A stretch of DNA of 64,000 nt, taken from positions 122,656 through 186,655 of the forward strand of contig NZ_CAKRDI010000002.1 in NCBI RefSeq assembly GCF_934309415.1. Direction: 5' to 3'. The notes under the pieces are model-generated. The model saw only the letters and a program-made list of their open reading frames with translations. It made no database searches and had not been told where the DNA came from. The DNA is from an uncultured Mediterraneibacter sp. Its GTDB lineage: Bacteria > Bacillota > Clostridia > Lachnospirales > Lachnospiraceae. Positions 33,613 through 42,425 of the stretch are shown here, piece after piece. Every line of letters starts with the position of its first letter. Position 1 is the first letter of the stretch. The translations under genes and the position numbers were made by a program.

Positions 33613-34209
33613 TTAGAATTCTTTCCTTCTTCGATACAAAATCAACGCAACAAGGAAACCGCAGACCAGTCCACCTACATGTGCTGTATTATCTACACCG
33701 CTGCTTGTGAATCCAAAATACAGGCCAAGAAAAACCATAAAAGCCATTCCTTTTCCTGACAGATTTCCCAGTCTTCCTTTGTTAGCGATCACAACGTAAA
33801 GCAGTGCGCCCATCAGTCCGAAAATTGCTCCAGATGCCCCGGCTGAAACGGCCTGTTCGCCCTGCATTACATTCCACCATAAAGAGAACAGGTTGCCGCC
33901 GATTCCGCTGATAAAATAGATCAGAAGGTATTTCACTTTACCAACTACCGGCTCCAGATTCCATCCAAGTGCTCCTAACAGCACCATATTGTTCATCAGA
34001 TGTTCAATTCCAAAATGTAGGAACATACTTGTAAAGATTCGGTAGTATTCTCCCTGTTCTACGACCATCGGTTCATACATTGCTCCATGCATCACCATAA
34101 AATATCCATCTTCCGTATTTCCCAGAAATCCTAACACAAGAAATACTGCTATATTCACTGCGATCAGGAGTACTGTACAGATCGCTTCCGGAAATTTTTT
34201 TAAGTTCAT
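33613..34209 (-). CDS. Rhomboid-family intramembrane serine protease
   Basis: 198 residues with six predicted membrane helices. Catalytic dyad: Ser126 in GASGAIFG and His177 in AHVGGLVCG. The supporting HFGIEHLMNNM loop (about 65-75) carries the conserved His and Asn of the oxyanion region. Cleaves membrane-spanning substrates. AGGCAGGG precedes the ATG. Convergent with the histidine kinase gene, no operon partner. Substrate unknown. Confidence 0.92.
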   Translation of the reverse strand: MNLKKFPEAICTVLLIAVNIAVFLVLGFLGNTEDGYFMVMHGAMYEPMVVEQGEYYRIFTSMFLHFGIEHLMNNMVLLGALGWNLEPVVGKVKYLLIYFISGIGGNLFSLWWNVMQGEQAVSAGASGAIFGLMGALLYVVIANKGRLGNLSGKGMAFMVFLGLYFGFTSSGVDNTAHVGGLVCGFLVALILYRRRKEF

Positions 34210-34375
34210 GCAGTCCCTGCCTCTTTTCTAAATCCAACTGTATTTTTAATATCATACCCCGAATTTTTTCACTTGTATAGCTTTTTATATTTTTTTCATA
34301 ATTTCGAAATTTTAAGGTCTAACAACACAATTATTTTATATAATAAACTAACCGTTTTATGTAGGATACGACATT

Positions 34376-34585
34376 ATGAAGAAGCGATTTCAGTCTCTTA
34401 TTTTCTTTTTTCTGGTTCGTGCCGTCCTTGGTATGTTCCTGATTTTTTTCATCAACCAGTGGGTTCTTCCTGCTGATTCTTCAATTAATGTCGGTCTGAA
34501 TCCTGTTTCCTTTTTGACATCCGGAACCCTTGGTATTCCTGGGGTTTGCCTGCTTTACGGAATCACTTGGTATCAGATTTTGTGA
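34376..34585 (+). CDS. BofA-family pro-sigma-K processing regulator
   Basis: 69 residues, two hydrophobic segments (about 8-27 and 45-66). The C-terminal part VGLNPVSFLTSGTLGIPGVCLLYGI carries the family's conserved N-P-x(5)-G-x2-G-x-P-G-V pattern. In Bacillus BofA holds the SpoIVFB protease inactive until sigma-K is needed in the mother cell. Here it is a sporulation marker. AGGA lies about 9 bp before the ATG. A separate promoter for the pilus operon follows 36 bp downstream of its stop. Confidence 0.85.
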   Translation: MKKRFQSLIFFFLVRAVLGMFLIFFINQWVLPADSSINVGLNPVSFLTSGTLGIPGVCLLYGITWYQIL

Positions 34586-34621
34586 CAATCTTACAAAAAA
34601 TATCTTTTTCGTTTTTTGATA

Positions 34622-34650
34622 TGGACAAAACAATTTTGCATGTATATAAT
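34622..34650 (+). promoter_or_regulatory. Sigma-A promoter of the tad operon
   Basis: TGGACA (34622-34627), exactly 17 bp, TATAAT (34645-34650). Expected transcription start near 34657. Confidence 0.75.
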
Positions 34651-34656
34651 GCGTTT

Positions 34657-34791
34657 TACCGACAGGACATCACCTGTTAACACATCAGCAGATCGGGGGA
34701 TCTCTGATGCGTCTTAGTTTCACCGGAACTTGAACATCCGGCAGATAATCTTTATTATTCGGAGCTGTAAATCGCAGCATTATTTCGAATT
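34657..34791 (+). promoter_or_regulatory. Structured ~135-nt leader of the tad operon
   Basis: Four consecutive hairpins: ACAGG/CCTGT (about 34672-34687); CATCAG-AGATC/GATCT-CTGATG (about 34683-34710, the strongest); CCGG/CCGG (about 34726-34744); GCTG/CAGC (about 34763-34777). The first two share bases and may be alternative. No ribosome site precedes the tadZ ATG. I do not recognise a known riboswitch class, including both c-di-GMP classes. Confidence 0.5.
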
Positions 34792-36039
34792 ATGACAAAC
34801 ACTTTGAAAGAAACAGTAAGGGATACGCCTCATTTTGTTATTTGCGACACGCAGAAAGAGTATTCAGAATATCTTCTGAAATTTCTAAGTGAACACTTGA
34901 CCGATGAGTATCAGTTTCATCTGTTTCATGACATTCAAAATTTAAGCACCTTTTCAACCAATAAGAACATTCGGATTTTACTGATTGGAGAAGAGTATTC
35001 CTGTACAGACCGTTATCATATTCCTGCATCTGTACGTTTTTTACTTACCGGATGTAAAGAACCTTCCGGTTCCACTGCACGTGCATCTCCTTTTTTCACA
35101 GAAGAATCGCATGCACACGAAGCTTCAACCTCTGATCATCCATTAGAACATCCTTTGTTCCGTTATCAGGCAGCCGATCAGATTCTTGCACAGATTCATA
35201 CTATTTTGCTACAGCCGAAAGACAGGCAAGGCGTTGTATCTACAGCTTTGCATACGGAAGCTTCACAGTCTGAATCATTAACATCAGACTTTACAGTAGA
35301 GGATTCCTTGAAACCAGATACAACTTCATCCGTCTCTGCAGTTTCTTCGTCTGAAAAAATGCACGGCGAAACTGTGCCTGAGACTGCAAAAGCAGGAGAG
35401 TACCGGCTTCAACCGCAAAAGGTTGCCACCGACTCCTCTGTTCATGGAATCATTGGCATTTATTCACCGGTTCACCGCATCGGTAAAACACGTTTTGCTC
35501 TGCGTCTTGGAAAGCAGCTTTCCCAAACCACATCCGTACTTTACCTGAATCTGGAAGATTATTGCGGTAATCCGGAATCTTTTCCGGAAAAGAATGGACA
35601 GACACTGGAAGATTTACTTTACTTCATGCGACAGGACAATATGAACCTCGGATTAAAACTCAGTACTATGATCGGACAAATTGAAAACCTGGATTATCTT
35701 GCTCCAATTCGGCATCATCAGGATCTTTGTTCTGTGCAAAGCAGTGAATGGTTAGAACTTTTTAATATGCTTCTTGAAAAAAGTATTTATCGGGTTTTAA
35801 TCCTGGATCTCGGCGATTGTATTGATGGTCTGTATGAGGTTTTAAAGCACTGTACAAAAGTTTATACACCTTATCTTGAAGAACCGACCGCCAAAGTAAA
35901 GCTGGCGCAGTACGAGGAAGATCTACGTTCTTCTGGATATGGAGATATCCTGAGACATACTGTCAGAAGACGGATCAAGTCTGTCCGTAAGACAACTCAG
36001 AGAAACGAGGTATACACAGATGGCCAGAGTAAAACATAA
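34792..36039 (+). CDS. tadZ: TadZ/CpaE-like pilus localisation ATPase
   Basis: 415 residues. An N-terminal atypical receiver-like domain (about 12-120) is followed by a Ser/Thr/Glu-rich linker (about 125-215) and a MinD/ParA-type domain (about 218-400). The Walker A is degenerate, SPVHRIGKTRFA; RVLILDLGD is the second motif. TadZ proteins place the secretion ATPase at the cell pole. An in-frame stop upstream makes this ATG the first possible start, though no ribosome site is visible. The last 20 bases overlap tadA. Confidence 0.8.
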   Translation: MTNTLKETVRDTPHFVICDTQKEYSEYLLKFLSEHLTDEYQFHLFHDIQNLSTFSTNKNIRILLIGEEYSCTDRYHIPASVRFLLTGCKEPSGSTARASPFFTEESHAHEASTSDHPLEHPLFRYQAADQILAQIHTILLQPKDRQGVVSTALHTEASQSESLTSDFTVEDSLKPDTTSSVSAVSSSEKMHGETVPETAKAGEYRLQPQKVATDSSVHGIIGIYSPVHRIGKTRFALRLGKQLSQTTSVLYLNLEDYCGNPESFPEKNGQTLEDLLYFMRQDNMNLGLKLSTMIGQIENLDYLAPIRHHQDLCSVQSSEWLELFNMLLEKSIYRVLILDLGDCIDGLYEVLKHCTKVYTPYLEEPTAKVKLAQYEEDLRSSGYGDILRHTVRRRIKSVRKTTQRNEVYTDGQSKT

Positions 36040-37252
36040 GATCCACAGCGAAGACTTCTATGAGCAGATTCTGCTCCGCATGGATCTGACCCGTGAGATT
36101 ACAGATGAAGAACTTCAGGAATTGATCCACACTGTGCTTGACGACGCTTCTGCACAGGAATATCTGTCTTTAAACGACAAGATCAGACTCAGCCGGGAAC
36201 TTTTCAATGCGTTCCGCAAGCTGGATATTCTGCAGGAACTGCTCGAAGATGATGATATTACTGAAATCATGGTAAATGGGACGGAACAGATTTTTTATGA
36301 AAAAAGAGGACGTCTGTACCGTTCAGATAAGCATTTTTTATCCGAAGACCGGCTTTTAGATGTGATCCAGCAGATTGTCGGAGAATCAAACCGCTATGTA
36401 AATGAATCATCACCGATTGTAGATGCCCGTTTAAAAGATGGCTCCCGTGTGAATGTCGTATTGAAACCTGTGGCTGTCAACGGACCGATTCTTACCATCC
36501 GAAAATTTCCCAAAGAAGCTGTAACCATTCATCAGTTGATCCAGCTTGGAAGTATTTCGGCCGAAGCAGCGGAATTTTTAGAAATTCTTGTTCGTTCTAA
36601 ATACAATATTTTCGTCAGTGGCGGAACCGGAGCAGGAAAGACTACGTTTTTAAATGCACTGTCAAATTTTATACCAAAAGAAGAACGTCTCATTACAATC
36701 GAAGACAACGCGGAGCTTCAGATTCAGGGTGTTCTGAATCTCGTAAAACTAGAAGCCCGTGGTCCTAATCTGGAAGGAGAGGGCGCTGTTACCATCCGCG
36801 ATCTGATCAAATCTGCATTGCGAATGCGCCCTGACCGTATCGTCGTTGGTGAGGTACGTGGCGATGAAACAGTTGATATGATTTCTTCCGCTATGTTGAA
36901 TGGGCACAGTGGTTCTATGTCTACCGGACATGCCAATAATCCGGCTGATATGCTGAAACGTCTGGAAGTCATGATGCTGATGGGAATCGACCTGCCACTG
37001 GAAGCCATTCAACGTCAGATTGCCTCCGCGCTCGACATCATTATTCATCTCGGAAGACTTCGTGACAAGAGTCGAAAATTATTGCAGATCGTAGAAGTAA
37101 CCGGATACGAAAATGGATGTATCCAGACACGTACACTTTATGAATTCAGAGAGGAGGGAATGGAAAATGAAAAAATTAAAGGACGCCTTATGAAGGTTCA
37201 TGACCTCAAAGATCAGGAAAAGCTGCTGGCTGCAGGATATCACCTGGCATGA
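36020..37252 (+). CDS. tadA: TadA/CpaF secretion ATPase
   Basis: Cytoplasmic hexameric ATPase that powers type IVb pilus assembly. 410 residues: N-terminal domain (1-150); Walker A GGTGAGKTT at 201-209; Asp box ITIEDNAELQ; Walker B RMRPDRIVVGEVRGDE; His box GHSGSMSTGHAN. GAGG precedes the ATG, which lies inside the end of tadZ. The tadB frame starts 53 bp before its stop codon, so tadZ-tadA-tadB are coupled. Confidence 0.96.
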   Translation: MARVKHKIHSEDFYEQILLRMDLTREITDEELQELIHTVLDDASAQEYLSLNDKIRLSRELFNAFRKLDILQELLEDDDITEIMVNGTEQIFYEKRGRLYRSDKHFLSEDRLLDVIQQIVGESNRYVNESSPIVDARLKDGSRVNVVLKPVAVNGPILTIRKFPKEAVTIHQLIQLGSISAEAAEFLEILVRSKYNIFVSGGTGAGKTTFLNALSNFIPKEERLITIEDNAELQIQGVLNLVKLEARGPNLEGEGAVTIRDLIKSALRMRPDRIVVGEVRGDETVDMISSAMLNGHSGSMSTGHANNPADMLKRLEVMMLMGIDLPLEAIQRQIASALDIIIHLGRLRDKSRKLLQIVEVTGYENGCIQTRTLYEFREEGMENEKIKGRLMKVHDLKDQEKLLAAGYHLA

Positions 37253-37955
37253 ATATATGGTTGGAATTACAAAAAGTACCGTATTTTTTGTCGCAGTTCT
37301 TTATCTGTTTTATGAATCCGCTCTTCCCGGGATTGTTCTTTTTCCCATCTGGTTTTTCTATTTCCGTGAATGGATGGAAGAGTGCACCAGAAAAAAAGAG
37401 CTGGAATTCCGCAGTCAGTTTCGTGACAGTATTCAGACACTCGCCAGTGCCTTAAAAGCAGGTTATTCCTCTGAGAATGCGATTCTCGAAACAAAGAATG
37501 ATCTCATGCCTATGTATGGGCCAGACTGCCGTATCAGTAAAGAATTCAGTCTGATGGTTCGTCAGATCGGTCTTCATATTCCGGTGGGACAGGTTCTCTC
37601 CGAATTTGCAGCCCGCGTTCGTCAGGAAGATGTAGAAAATTTTGTGAATGTATTCATCTCTGCCAAAAAAAGTGGTGGAGACAGCATTGCCATCATCCGA
37701 AATGCAATTAAGATTATCAGCGACAAAATCGATACAGAAAAAGAAATTCAGACCATGCTTGCGGCTAAAAAAATGGAATTTGAAATCATGAGTTTCATCC
37801 CGTTTGGAATCATTTTATACATGAAGCTGACCTTTGGTGATTTTTTTCAGGTTCTGTACGGAAATTTTGCTGGAATCGCAGTGATGACCGGAGCCCTGAT
37901 CCTTTACCTGACTGCCTATATGCTTGGAAAAAAGCTGACTCGAATTGAAATCTGA
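37200..37955 (+). CDS. tadB: TadB-like inner-membrane platform protein
   Basis: 251 residues, T2SSF fold: N-terminal helix pair (about 22-55), cytoplasmic helical domain (about 60-190, QFRDSIQTLASALKAGYSSENAILE) and two C-terminal helices (about 195-250). The start at 37200 overlaps tadA by 53 bp; I keep it because DITWHEYMVGITKSTVFF aligns with the usual N-terminus of family members. An internal ATG at 37257 is the alternative. Confidence 0.9.
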   Translation: MTSKIRKSCWLQDITWHEYMVGITKSTVFFVAVLYLFYESALPGIVLFPIWFFYFREWMEECTRKKELEFRSQFRDSIQTLASALKAGYSSENAILETKNDLMPMYGPDCRISKEFSLMVRQIGLHIPVGQVLSEFAARVRQEDVENFVNVFISAKKSGGDSIAIIRNAIKIISDKIDTEKEIQTMLAAKKMEFEIMSFIPFGIILYMKLTFGDFFQVLYGNFAGIAVMTGALILYLTAYMLGKKLTRIEI

Positions 37956-38031
37956 TTTCTTTTCAGAATATCATTAACACCACTTACTATCAAATTTATC
38001 AAATTCACCACAAAACAAGGAGACTACCCTT

Positions 38032-39315
38032 ATGCATTTAAACAGAGCCGGCCCTGACCGTTCTTTGAAAACCACCTTCATCCACATGATCCGCCATCCC
38101 ACATACCAGAAGGCCGGAATGTTTCTTATTATTTCCATCGTCTGCTTTTTTCTTCTCTATTACGTGGACAATTCTAAAGAATTAAAGTCGAATGCAAACG
38201 GCCAGAATATTCTGGAACGAAACGACTACGGAAGCGGAAAAACAAAGCAAAAATTAAAAGTAAAGATCGGAGATCTGAAAAAAGAAATCGAAGTACAGGT
38301 CTCTGAACGCGGATACAGCAGTGAGGCTTTGGATTCTATCTTCGAAAAAGCTGCTGAAACTTTACCTGAACTGATCAAAGGTGAGAATGAATCACTGGAA
38401 GAAGTCCGTTCTGATCTGGATCTTGTTTCTGAGATCCCCGATACAGGAATTACTGTCAGCTGGGAACTGGATCATTATGACGCAATGAATATACAAGGAC
38501 ACCTGATTGAAAAAAATCTGACCGAAGAAGGAACTCTTGTAAAACTGACAGCCATACTGAAATACGAAACAGAAGAAACAGCAGAAGAGTTCTTTGTCCG
38601 TATCTTTCCTCCGAAGCTCGACCGGGAAGATTCTCTGATGAAGCAATTAAACGAACAGCTTGAACAGGCAGATGAAGACACCAAAACAGAAGAATATCTT
38701 CCACTTCCTTCTGAAATCGGCAAAGAAAAGATCTCCTGGTCTTATCTGACAAATACCCGTTCTTTTGGCCTCCTCCTTTTAGGTATTGTATGTGCCATTA
38801 TGATCTGTATTTATGAAAGTCAGCGAAAAAAGGAACTGAACAAAAGTCGTATCCGTCAAATGCAGCTTGATTATCCACAGATCATCAACAAATTCAGCCT
38901 GTACATCAGTGCCGGTATGACCGTAAGAAAGGCATGGTTTCAAATTGTTCAGGATTATCAAAAGAATCTTTCATTTACCGGGAAAAAGGCTGCCTATGAA
39001 GAGATGCGCTATATCATGCACAAGATCCAGACTGGCTGTCCGGAAGGAGAGTGCTATGAAGAATTCGGAACACGCTGTCAGGTCTCTGCATATCGTAAAT
39101 TTGGAACACTGCTTTCACAAAATCTCAGAAAAGGCTCGAAAGGACTGACCACACTGCTGGTTCAGGAGTCAGAAGAAGCTTTTGAAGAGAGAAAAAAACT
39201 GGCACGACAGTTAGGCGAAGAAGCCGGAACCAAACTGATTATTCCACTTTTTATGATGCTGTCCGTTGTATTTATCATCGTCACCGTACCGGCATTTTTC
39301 TCGATTCAAATTTAA
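38032..39315 (+). CDS. tadC: TadC-like platform protein with large extracytoplasmic insert
   Basis: 427 residues, clearly longer than the roughly 300 of classical TadC. First helix about 27-45, then about 200 residues predicted outside the membrane (50-245; strand-rich repeats such as KLKVKIGDLKKEIEVQVSERGYSSEALDSIFEKAAETLPELIKGEN), a second helix about 247-267, the T2SSF helical domain (about 275-400) and a C-terminal helix. The insert could contact pseudopilins or the wall. AAGGAG lies upstream. 76 bp after tadB. Confidence 0.85.
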   Translation: MHLNRAGPDRSLKTTFIHMIRHPTYQKAGMFLIISIVCFFLLYYVDNSKELKSNANGQNILERNDYGSGKTKQKLKVKIGDLKKEIEVQVSERGYSSEALDSIFEKAAETLPELIKGENESLEEVRSDLDLVSEIPDTGITVSWELDHYDAMNIQGHLIEKNLTEEGTLVKLTAILKYETEETAEEFFVRIFPPKLDREDSLMKQLNEQLEQADEDTKTEEYLPLPSEIGKEKISWSYLTNTRSFGLLLLGIVCAIMICIYESQRKKELNKSRIRQMQLDYPQIINKFSLYISAGMTVRKAWFQIVQDYQKNLSFTGKKAAYEEMRYIMHKIQTGCPEGECYEEFGTRCQVSAYRKFGTLLSQNLRKGSKGLTTLLVQESEEAFEERKKLARQLGEEAGTKLIIPLFMMLSVVFIIVTVPAFFSIQI

Positions 39316-39421
39316 CTGATCCATTCACTTACCTTCAAAGCTGATTCCAGATATCTGTTTTATTTACAGCTATAACTTAACTCTTCAACTCTGTTATCAA
39401 TTCACAAGAAAGGAACTGTCT

Positions 39422-39688
39422 ATGAAAAATTCTAAAAAGAAAAAATCTGGTAAATTTGTCAAAAGAACTAAAAAGAAACTCTGTAAATTCAGAAATCGAG
39501 CACTGTCTTCTTTCCAGCAGATGGAAAATTTCCTGATCCAGCATCGTTATGTATCCGGTGTAACCGTTATTGAATTGGTACTGATCCTTGTAATTATCAT
39601 TGCTCTGCTTGTTATTTTCAAAGACAATCTGGTCGAACTGATTACTGACATTTTTGAAAAAATCACAAGCGAAAGTGCTAACTTCTGA
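39422..39688 (+). CDS. Flp-type IVb prepilin
   Basis: 88 residues with a long, very basic leader (KKKKSGKFVKRTKKKL...), prepilin cleavage site Gly46|Val47 and the invariant Glu at +5 (VTVIE51), then a hydrophobic helix (LVLILVIIIALLVIF) and a short acidic tail. This is the major pilus subunit, to be cleaved by the prepilin peptidase at 42401. Strong AAAGGAAC site upstream. The leader is longer than in canonical Flp. Confidence 0.9.
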   Translation: MKNSKKKKSGKFVKRTKKKLCKFRNRALSSFQQMENFLIQHRYVSGVTVIELVLILVIIIALLVIFKDNLVELITDIFEKITSESANF

Positions 39689-39707
39689 TCTACAAAGATA
39701 TAACTAG

Positions 39708-39750
39708 AGCGTGTCTGAAAAATCATTCCTGCAATCTAGTGTACTGTTAC
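39708..39750 (+). repeat. Module E copy inside the tad operon
   Basis: GAGCGTGTCTGAAAAATCAT... continuing to GTGTACTGTTAC; matches 25307-25339 closely and ends on the start of hairpin 1. It creates a spurious GTG start at 39711 for the next gene. Confidence 0.7.
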
Positions 39751-39779
39751 CATGCGCCATCTGTCAGGAGGAGAAAACT

Positions 39780-41492
39780 TTGTTCCAGAAAATCAACTTT
39801 TATCAACCGATTTGTTCTCTTGTTCTAAAGAGTACCGCTGCCACGAATACTACAAAACAGATGCATTCTTCAAAATCACCACTTGAAATACATTCCTCCC
39901 GCTCCACGGCAGCCGCGAAAGGCGAAATTACCGCTTTTCTAAGTCTTGCACTGGTCCTTCTCATCTCTTTTATCATGGGAGTACTGGAAGCTGCAACACT
40001 GCAGTCATCCAAAAATCTGGGCAGGCTTGCAACCGACCGTGCAATTTATTCTGTATTTGGTGAATATCACAAAGATCTTCTTACCAATTACCACGTCTTT
40101 GGAATGGATGAAAGCTATAATTCCGGGACAGCAGAAGAGCAGCAGATTATCAATCGAATGCACTATTACGGCACCGAGAATATTGATCACAACATACTTG
40201 CAATCCAATATCTGACTGACAATAATGGACAGGCTTTTCGGGAACAGGTTTTAGACTATGTGGAAAACTTTGGAATAAAGCAGATTCAAAAATACCTTCC
40301 GTATGTCCCTGAATGGGAAGAAACAGAAATTGAAGAGAAAGAAACGGCTGAAAAAGAATCCCAGGTCACACAGGATATTAAAGACCTTTTAGATTCTGCC
40401 GGGAACACTGGTGAAGGAGATGCTTCTGACAGTTCTCTGCCGGACTCAGCGGGTACTTCGGAAACCACTCCGGCCGTTCCTGCTCTTCCTGATTCTGAAA
40501 ATCCATTTAATATCATGAAGAAAGTGGAATCTGACGGAATTCTTTCTGTGATTCTTCCTGAAAATTATACTCTTTCCCACAAAGAAATTAATCTGGACTC
40601 CCAGCCTTCTTATCGAAACTTAAAAAATGGCCGTGGCTCTTTTCCAGTCAGAACCTCCGCAAATAATATATATTCCAGGTTACTCTTTGATGACTATCTG
40701 TTACACAATTTCAGCACTGCTGTCGCATCCTCCGGTACATCATCCTCCGATGAGCAGCAGGAGAGTCTGCCCGCTTTACCTGATACAAACACTGCTTCCT
40801 CCTCATTACCGGCGGTTCAAACTGCAGCCTCCGAGTCTGACACACCAGCCAGTTCCTCCAGGAAGCAGCTCTCAGATTCTGATAAATCTTTACAGTATGA
40901 AGTAGAATACATGCTTTTTGGCAAAAACTCTGATAAAGCCAATCTGGAGGCTGCAATGTTTCGACTGTTCCTGATCCGCTGCGGTATAAATTTTTTATAT
41001 CTGCAAAAGGATACGACTAAAAAGTCTGAAGCTGAAGCTCTGGCACTGACAGTTTGCTCCCTGCTTTTAGTTCCTCAGGCAGAAAAAATTGTAACTGAAC
41101 TTTTACTTTTTACCTGGGCATGCGGAGAAAGTATCCTGGAACTCAGAACACTTCTCGCCGGACAACGTATCTCTTTGCTGAAAGACAGCTCCAACTGGAC
41201 TCTGACGATTTCGGCTTTACCTGAATTACTTACTTCTAAAAAGCGTTTAATGGCAAAAGAAGATCCCCATGGCTTTTCTTACAAGGATAGCCTGCATCTC
41301 ATGCTTTTTGTGCAGAATCCTGCAACCCTCAATATGCGTTGCCTTGACCGAATCGAATCCAATATTCATTCCTTACAGGACAACACTCTGTTTCGTGTAG
41401 ACCACTGCGTTACCAAACTGGAATTAGAAAACACTGTACAGATTTACGGAAACCTGACTTACACTTTTCCTGCATACTTTGGCTACAACTGA
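39780..41492 (+). CDS. DUF5702-type Tad pilus accessory protein
   Basis: 570 residues from the TTG at 39780, where AGGAGGAG lies 6 bp upstream. The GTG at 39711 has no site and sits in repeat DNA. N-terminal TadE/TadG-like membrane helix (about 50-72, GEITAFLSLALVLLISFIMGVLEAA). Then a large extracytoplasmic part with an acidic Ser/Glu linker (about 190-245) and a second Ser/Thr/Pro linker. The C-terminal alpha-helical domain includes LIRCGINFLYLQKDTTKKSEAEALALTVCSLL, typical of DUF5702 proteins found only in Clostridial Tad loci. Probably a minor pseudopilin-like or anchoring component. Confidence 0.78.
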   Translation: MFQKINFYQPICSLVLKSTAATNTTKQMHSSKSPLEIHSSRSTAAAKGEITAFLSLALVLLISFIMGVLEAATLQSSKNLGRLATDRAIYSVFGEYHKDLLTNYHVFGMDESYNSGTAEEQQIINRMHYYGTENIDHNILAIQYLTDNNGQAFREQVLDYVENFGIKQIQKYLPYVPEWEETEIEEKETAEKESQVTQDIKDLLDSAGNTGEGDASDSSLPDSAGTSETTPAVPALPDSENPFNIMKKVESDGILSVILPENYTLSHKEINLDSQPSYRNLKNGRGSFPVRTSANNIYSRLLFDDYLLHNFSTAVASSGTSSSDEQQESLPALPDTNTASSSLPAVQTAASESDTPASSSRKQLSDSDKSLQYEVEYMLFGKNSDKANLEAAMFRLFLIRCGINFLYLQKDTTKKSEAEALALTVCSLLLVPQAEKIVTELLLFTWACGESILELRTLLAGQRISLLKDSSNWTLTISALPELLTSKKRLMAKEDPHGFSYKDSLHLMLFVQNPATLNMRCLDRIESNIHSLQDNTLFRVDHCVTKLELENTVQIYGNLTYTFPAYFGYN

Positions 41493-41562
41493 TTGAGTAC
41501 TTTATTGGCTATTTGTCTTCAGTACAGATGCCCTTTCGCACTCCTGAATTCCCAAGTAATTC

Positions 41563-41591
41563 ACTCCCACATCCCCCCCTCGCGTGGGAGT
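41563..41591 (+). other. C-rich hairpin between tad genes
   Basis: ACTCCCAC (41563-41570) pairs with GTGGGAGT (41584-41591) around a C-rich loop, followed by TCCCCCTCATATTTTTT. It may be a processing or partial termination site within the operon. Confidence 0.4.
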
Positions 41592-41624
41592 CCCCCTCAT
41601 ATTTTTTAGAAAGGATAAACTGCG

Positions 41625-42425
41625 ATGCCAACAAATAAAGATTATATAAAATGTTCAAATAAAGAAAGGGCATCTGCACTGAAGACAAACGCCAGTGTAA
41701 CCATTGAAGCAGCATTTGCTGTTCCACTTTTTTTCTTCGCGATGCTCTGTCTGATCTATCTGATGGAACTTCAGAATATTAAAATCACTCTCCTGAATGC
41801 CTCTCAGAATGCTGCTAAAAGCGCATATAAAACAACTGTTTTAACACCTGTATTTAATACGATTAAATTCAAATCAGATCTCATTCAACTGGTAGGAGCT
41901 GAACGTCTCGAACACAGTCTTCTTGAAGATGGAGCTTCCTCTATCAACTGTTTTGGATCCTATCTAAATCCTGGTACCGGAGAGATAAATGTTACAGTTA
42001 ACTACAAAATACGCATCCCACTGCCTGTTTTCGGCTCCCCCACTGCCAGACAACAGATCCAGTTTAAAATCCATTCCTGGACCGGCTATATGAACGGACA
42101 TCTGGATAACAACGATCCAACAATCGTCTATGTAACCGAGCATGGACTGGTCTGGCATAAGGACTATCACTGTCCTCATCTTCAACTTTCAATCAGTTAC
42201 GTTCCATACACCGGTCTTTCCTCCCTGCGCAACAAAGCCGGAGGCAAATATCACCCCTGTGATTCCTGCATTTACGGTTCTCCGCTGACTGGTGTCTATA
42301 TCACACAATACGGAAATAAATATCATAATTCTTTAAACTGCCGTGGTCTTAAAAGAACGATCAAAGCAGTCAAAAAATCAAATTTACATGGAAAGAGAGG
42401 TTGTTCCAAATGTTCTGGAACTTGA
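41625..42425 (+). CDS. TadE-like pseudopilin with two C-terminal metal-binding-like repeats
   Basis: 266 residues. TadE-type N-terminus: ASVTIEAAFAVPLFFFAMLCLIYL (about 23-47, with the conserved E at TIEAAF). A periplasm-side domain follows, then two tandem modules: VYVTEHGLVWHKDYHC...HPCDSC (about 168-222) and VYITQYGNKYHNSLNC...RGCSKC (about 226-264). Each has the H-x(3-4)-C ... C-x2-C pattern seen in Ada-type metal-binding modules of exported Firmicute proteins, so zinc binding is likely. AGAAAGGAT upstream. The last 25 bases overlap the peptidase gene. Confidence 0.8.
   Translation: MPTNKDYIKCSNKERASALKTNASVTIEAAFAVPLFFFAMLCLIYLMELQNIKITLLNASQNAAKSAYKTTVLTPVFNTIKFKSDLIQLVGAERLEHSLLEDGASSINCFGSYLNPGTGEINVTVNYKIRIPLPVFGSPTARQQIQFKIHSWTGYMNGHLDNNDPTIVYVTEHGLVWHKDYHCPHLQLSISYVPYTGLSSLRNKAGGKYHPCDSCIYGSPLTGVYITQYGNKYHNSLNCRGLKRTIKAVKKSNLHGKRGCSKCSGT

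Noticed and set aside
34657..34791. c-di-GMP riboswitch before the tad operon
   Set aside because: The conserved cores of class I and class II are not present; left as an unclassified leader.
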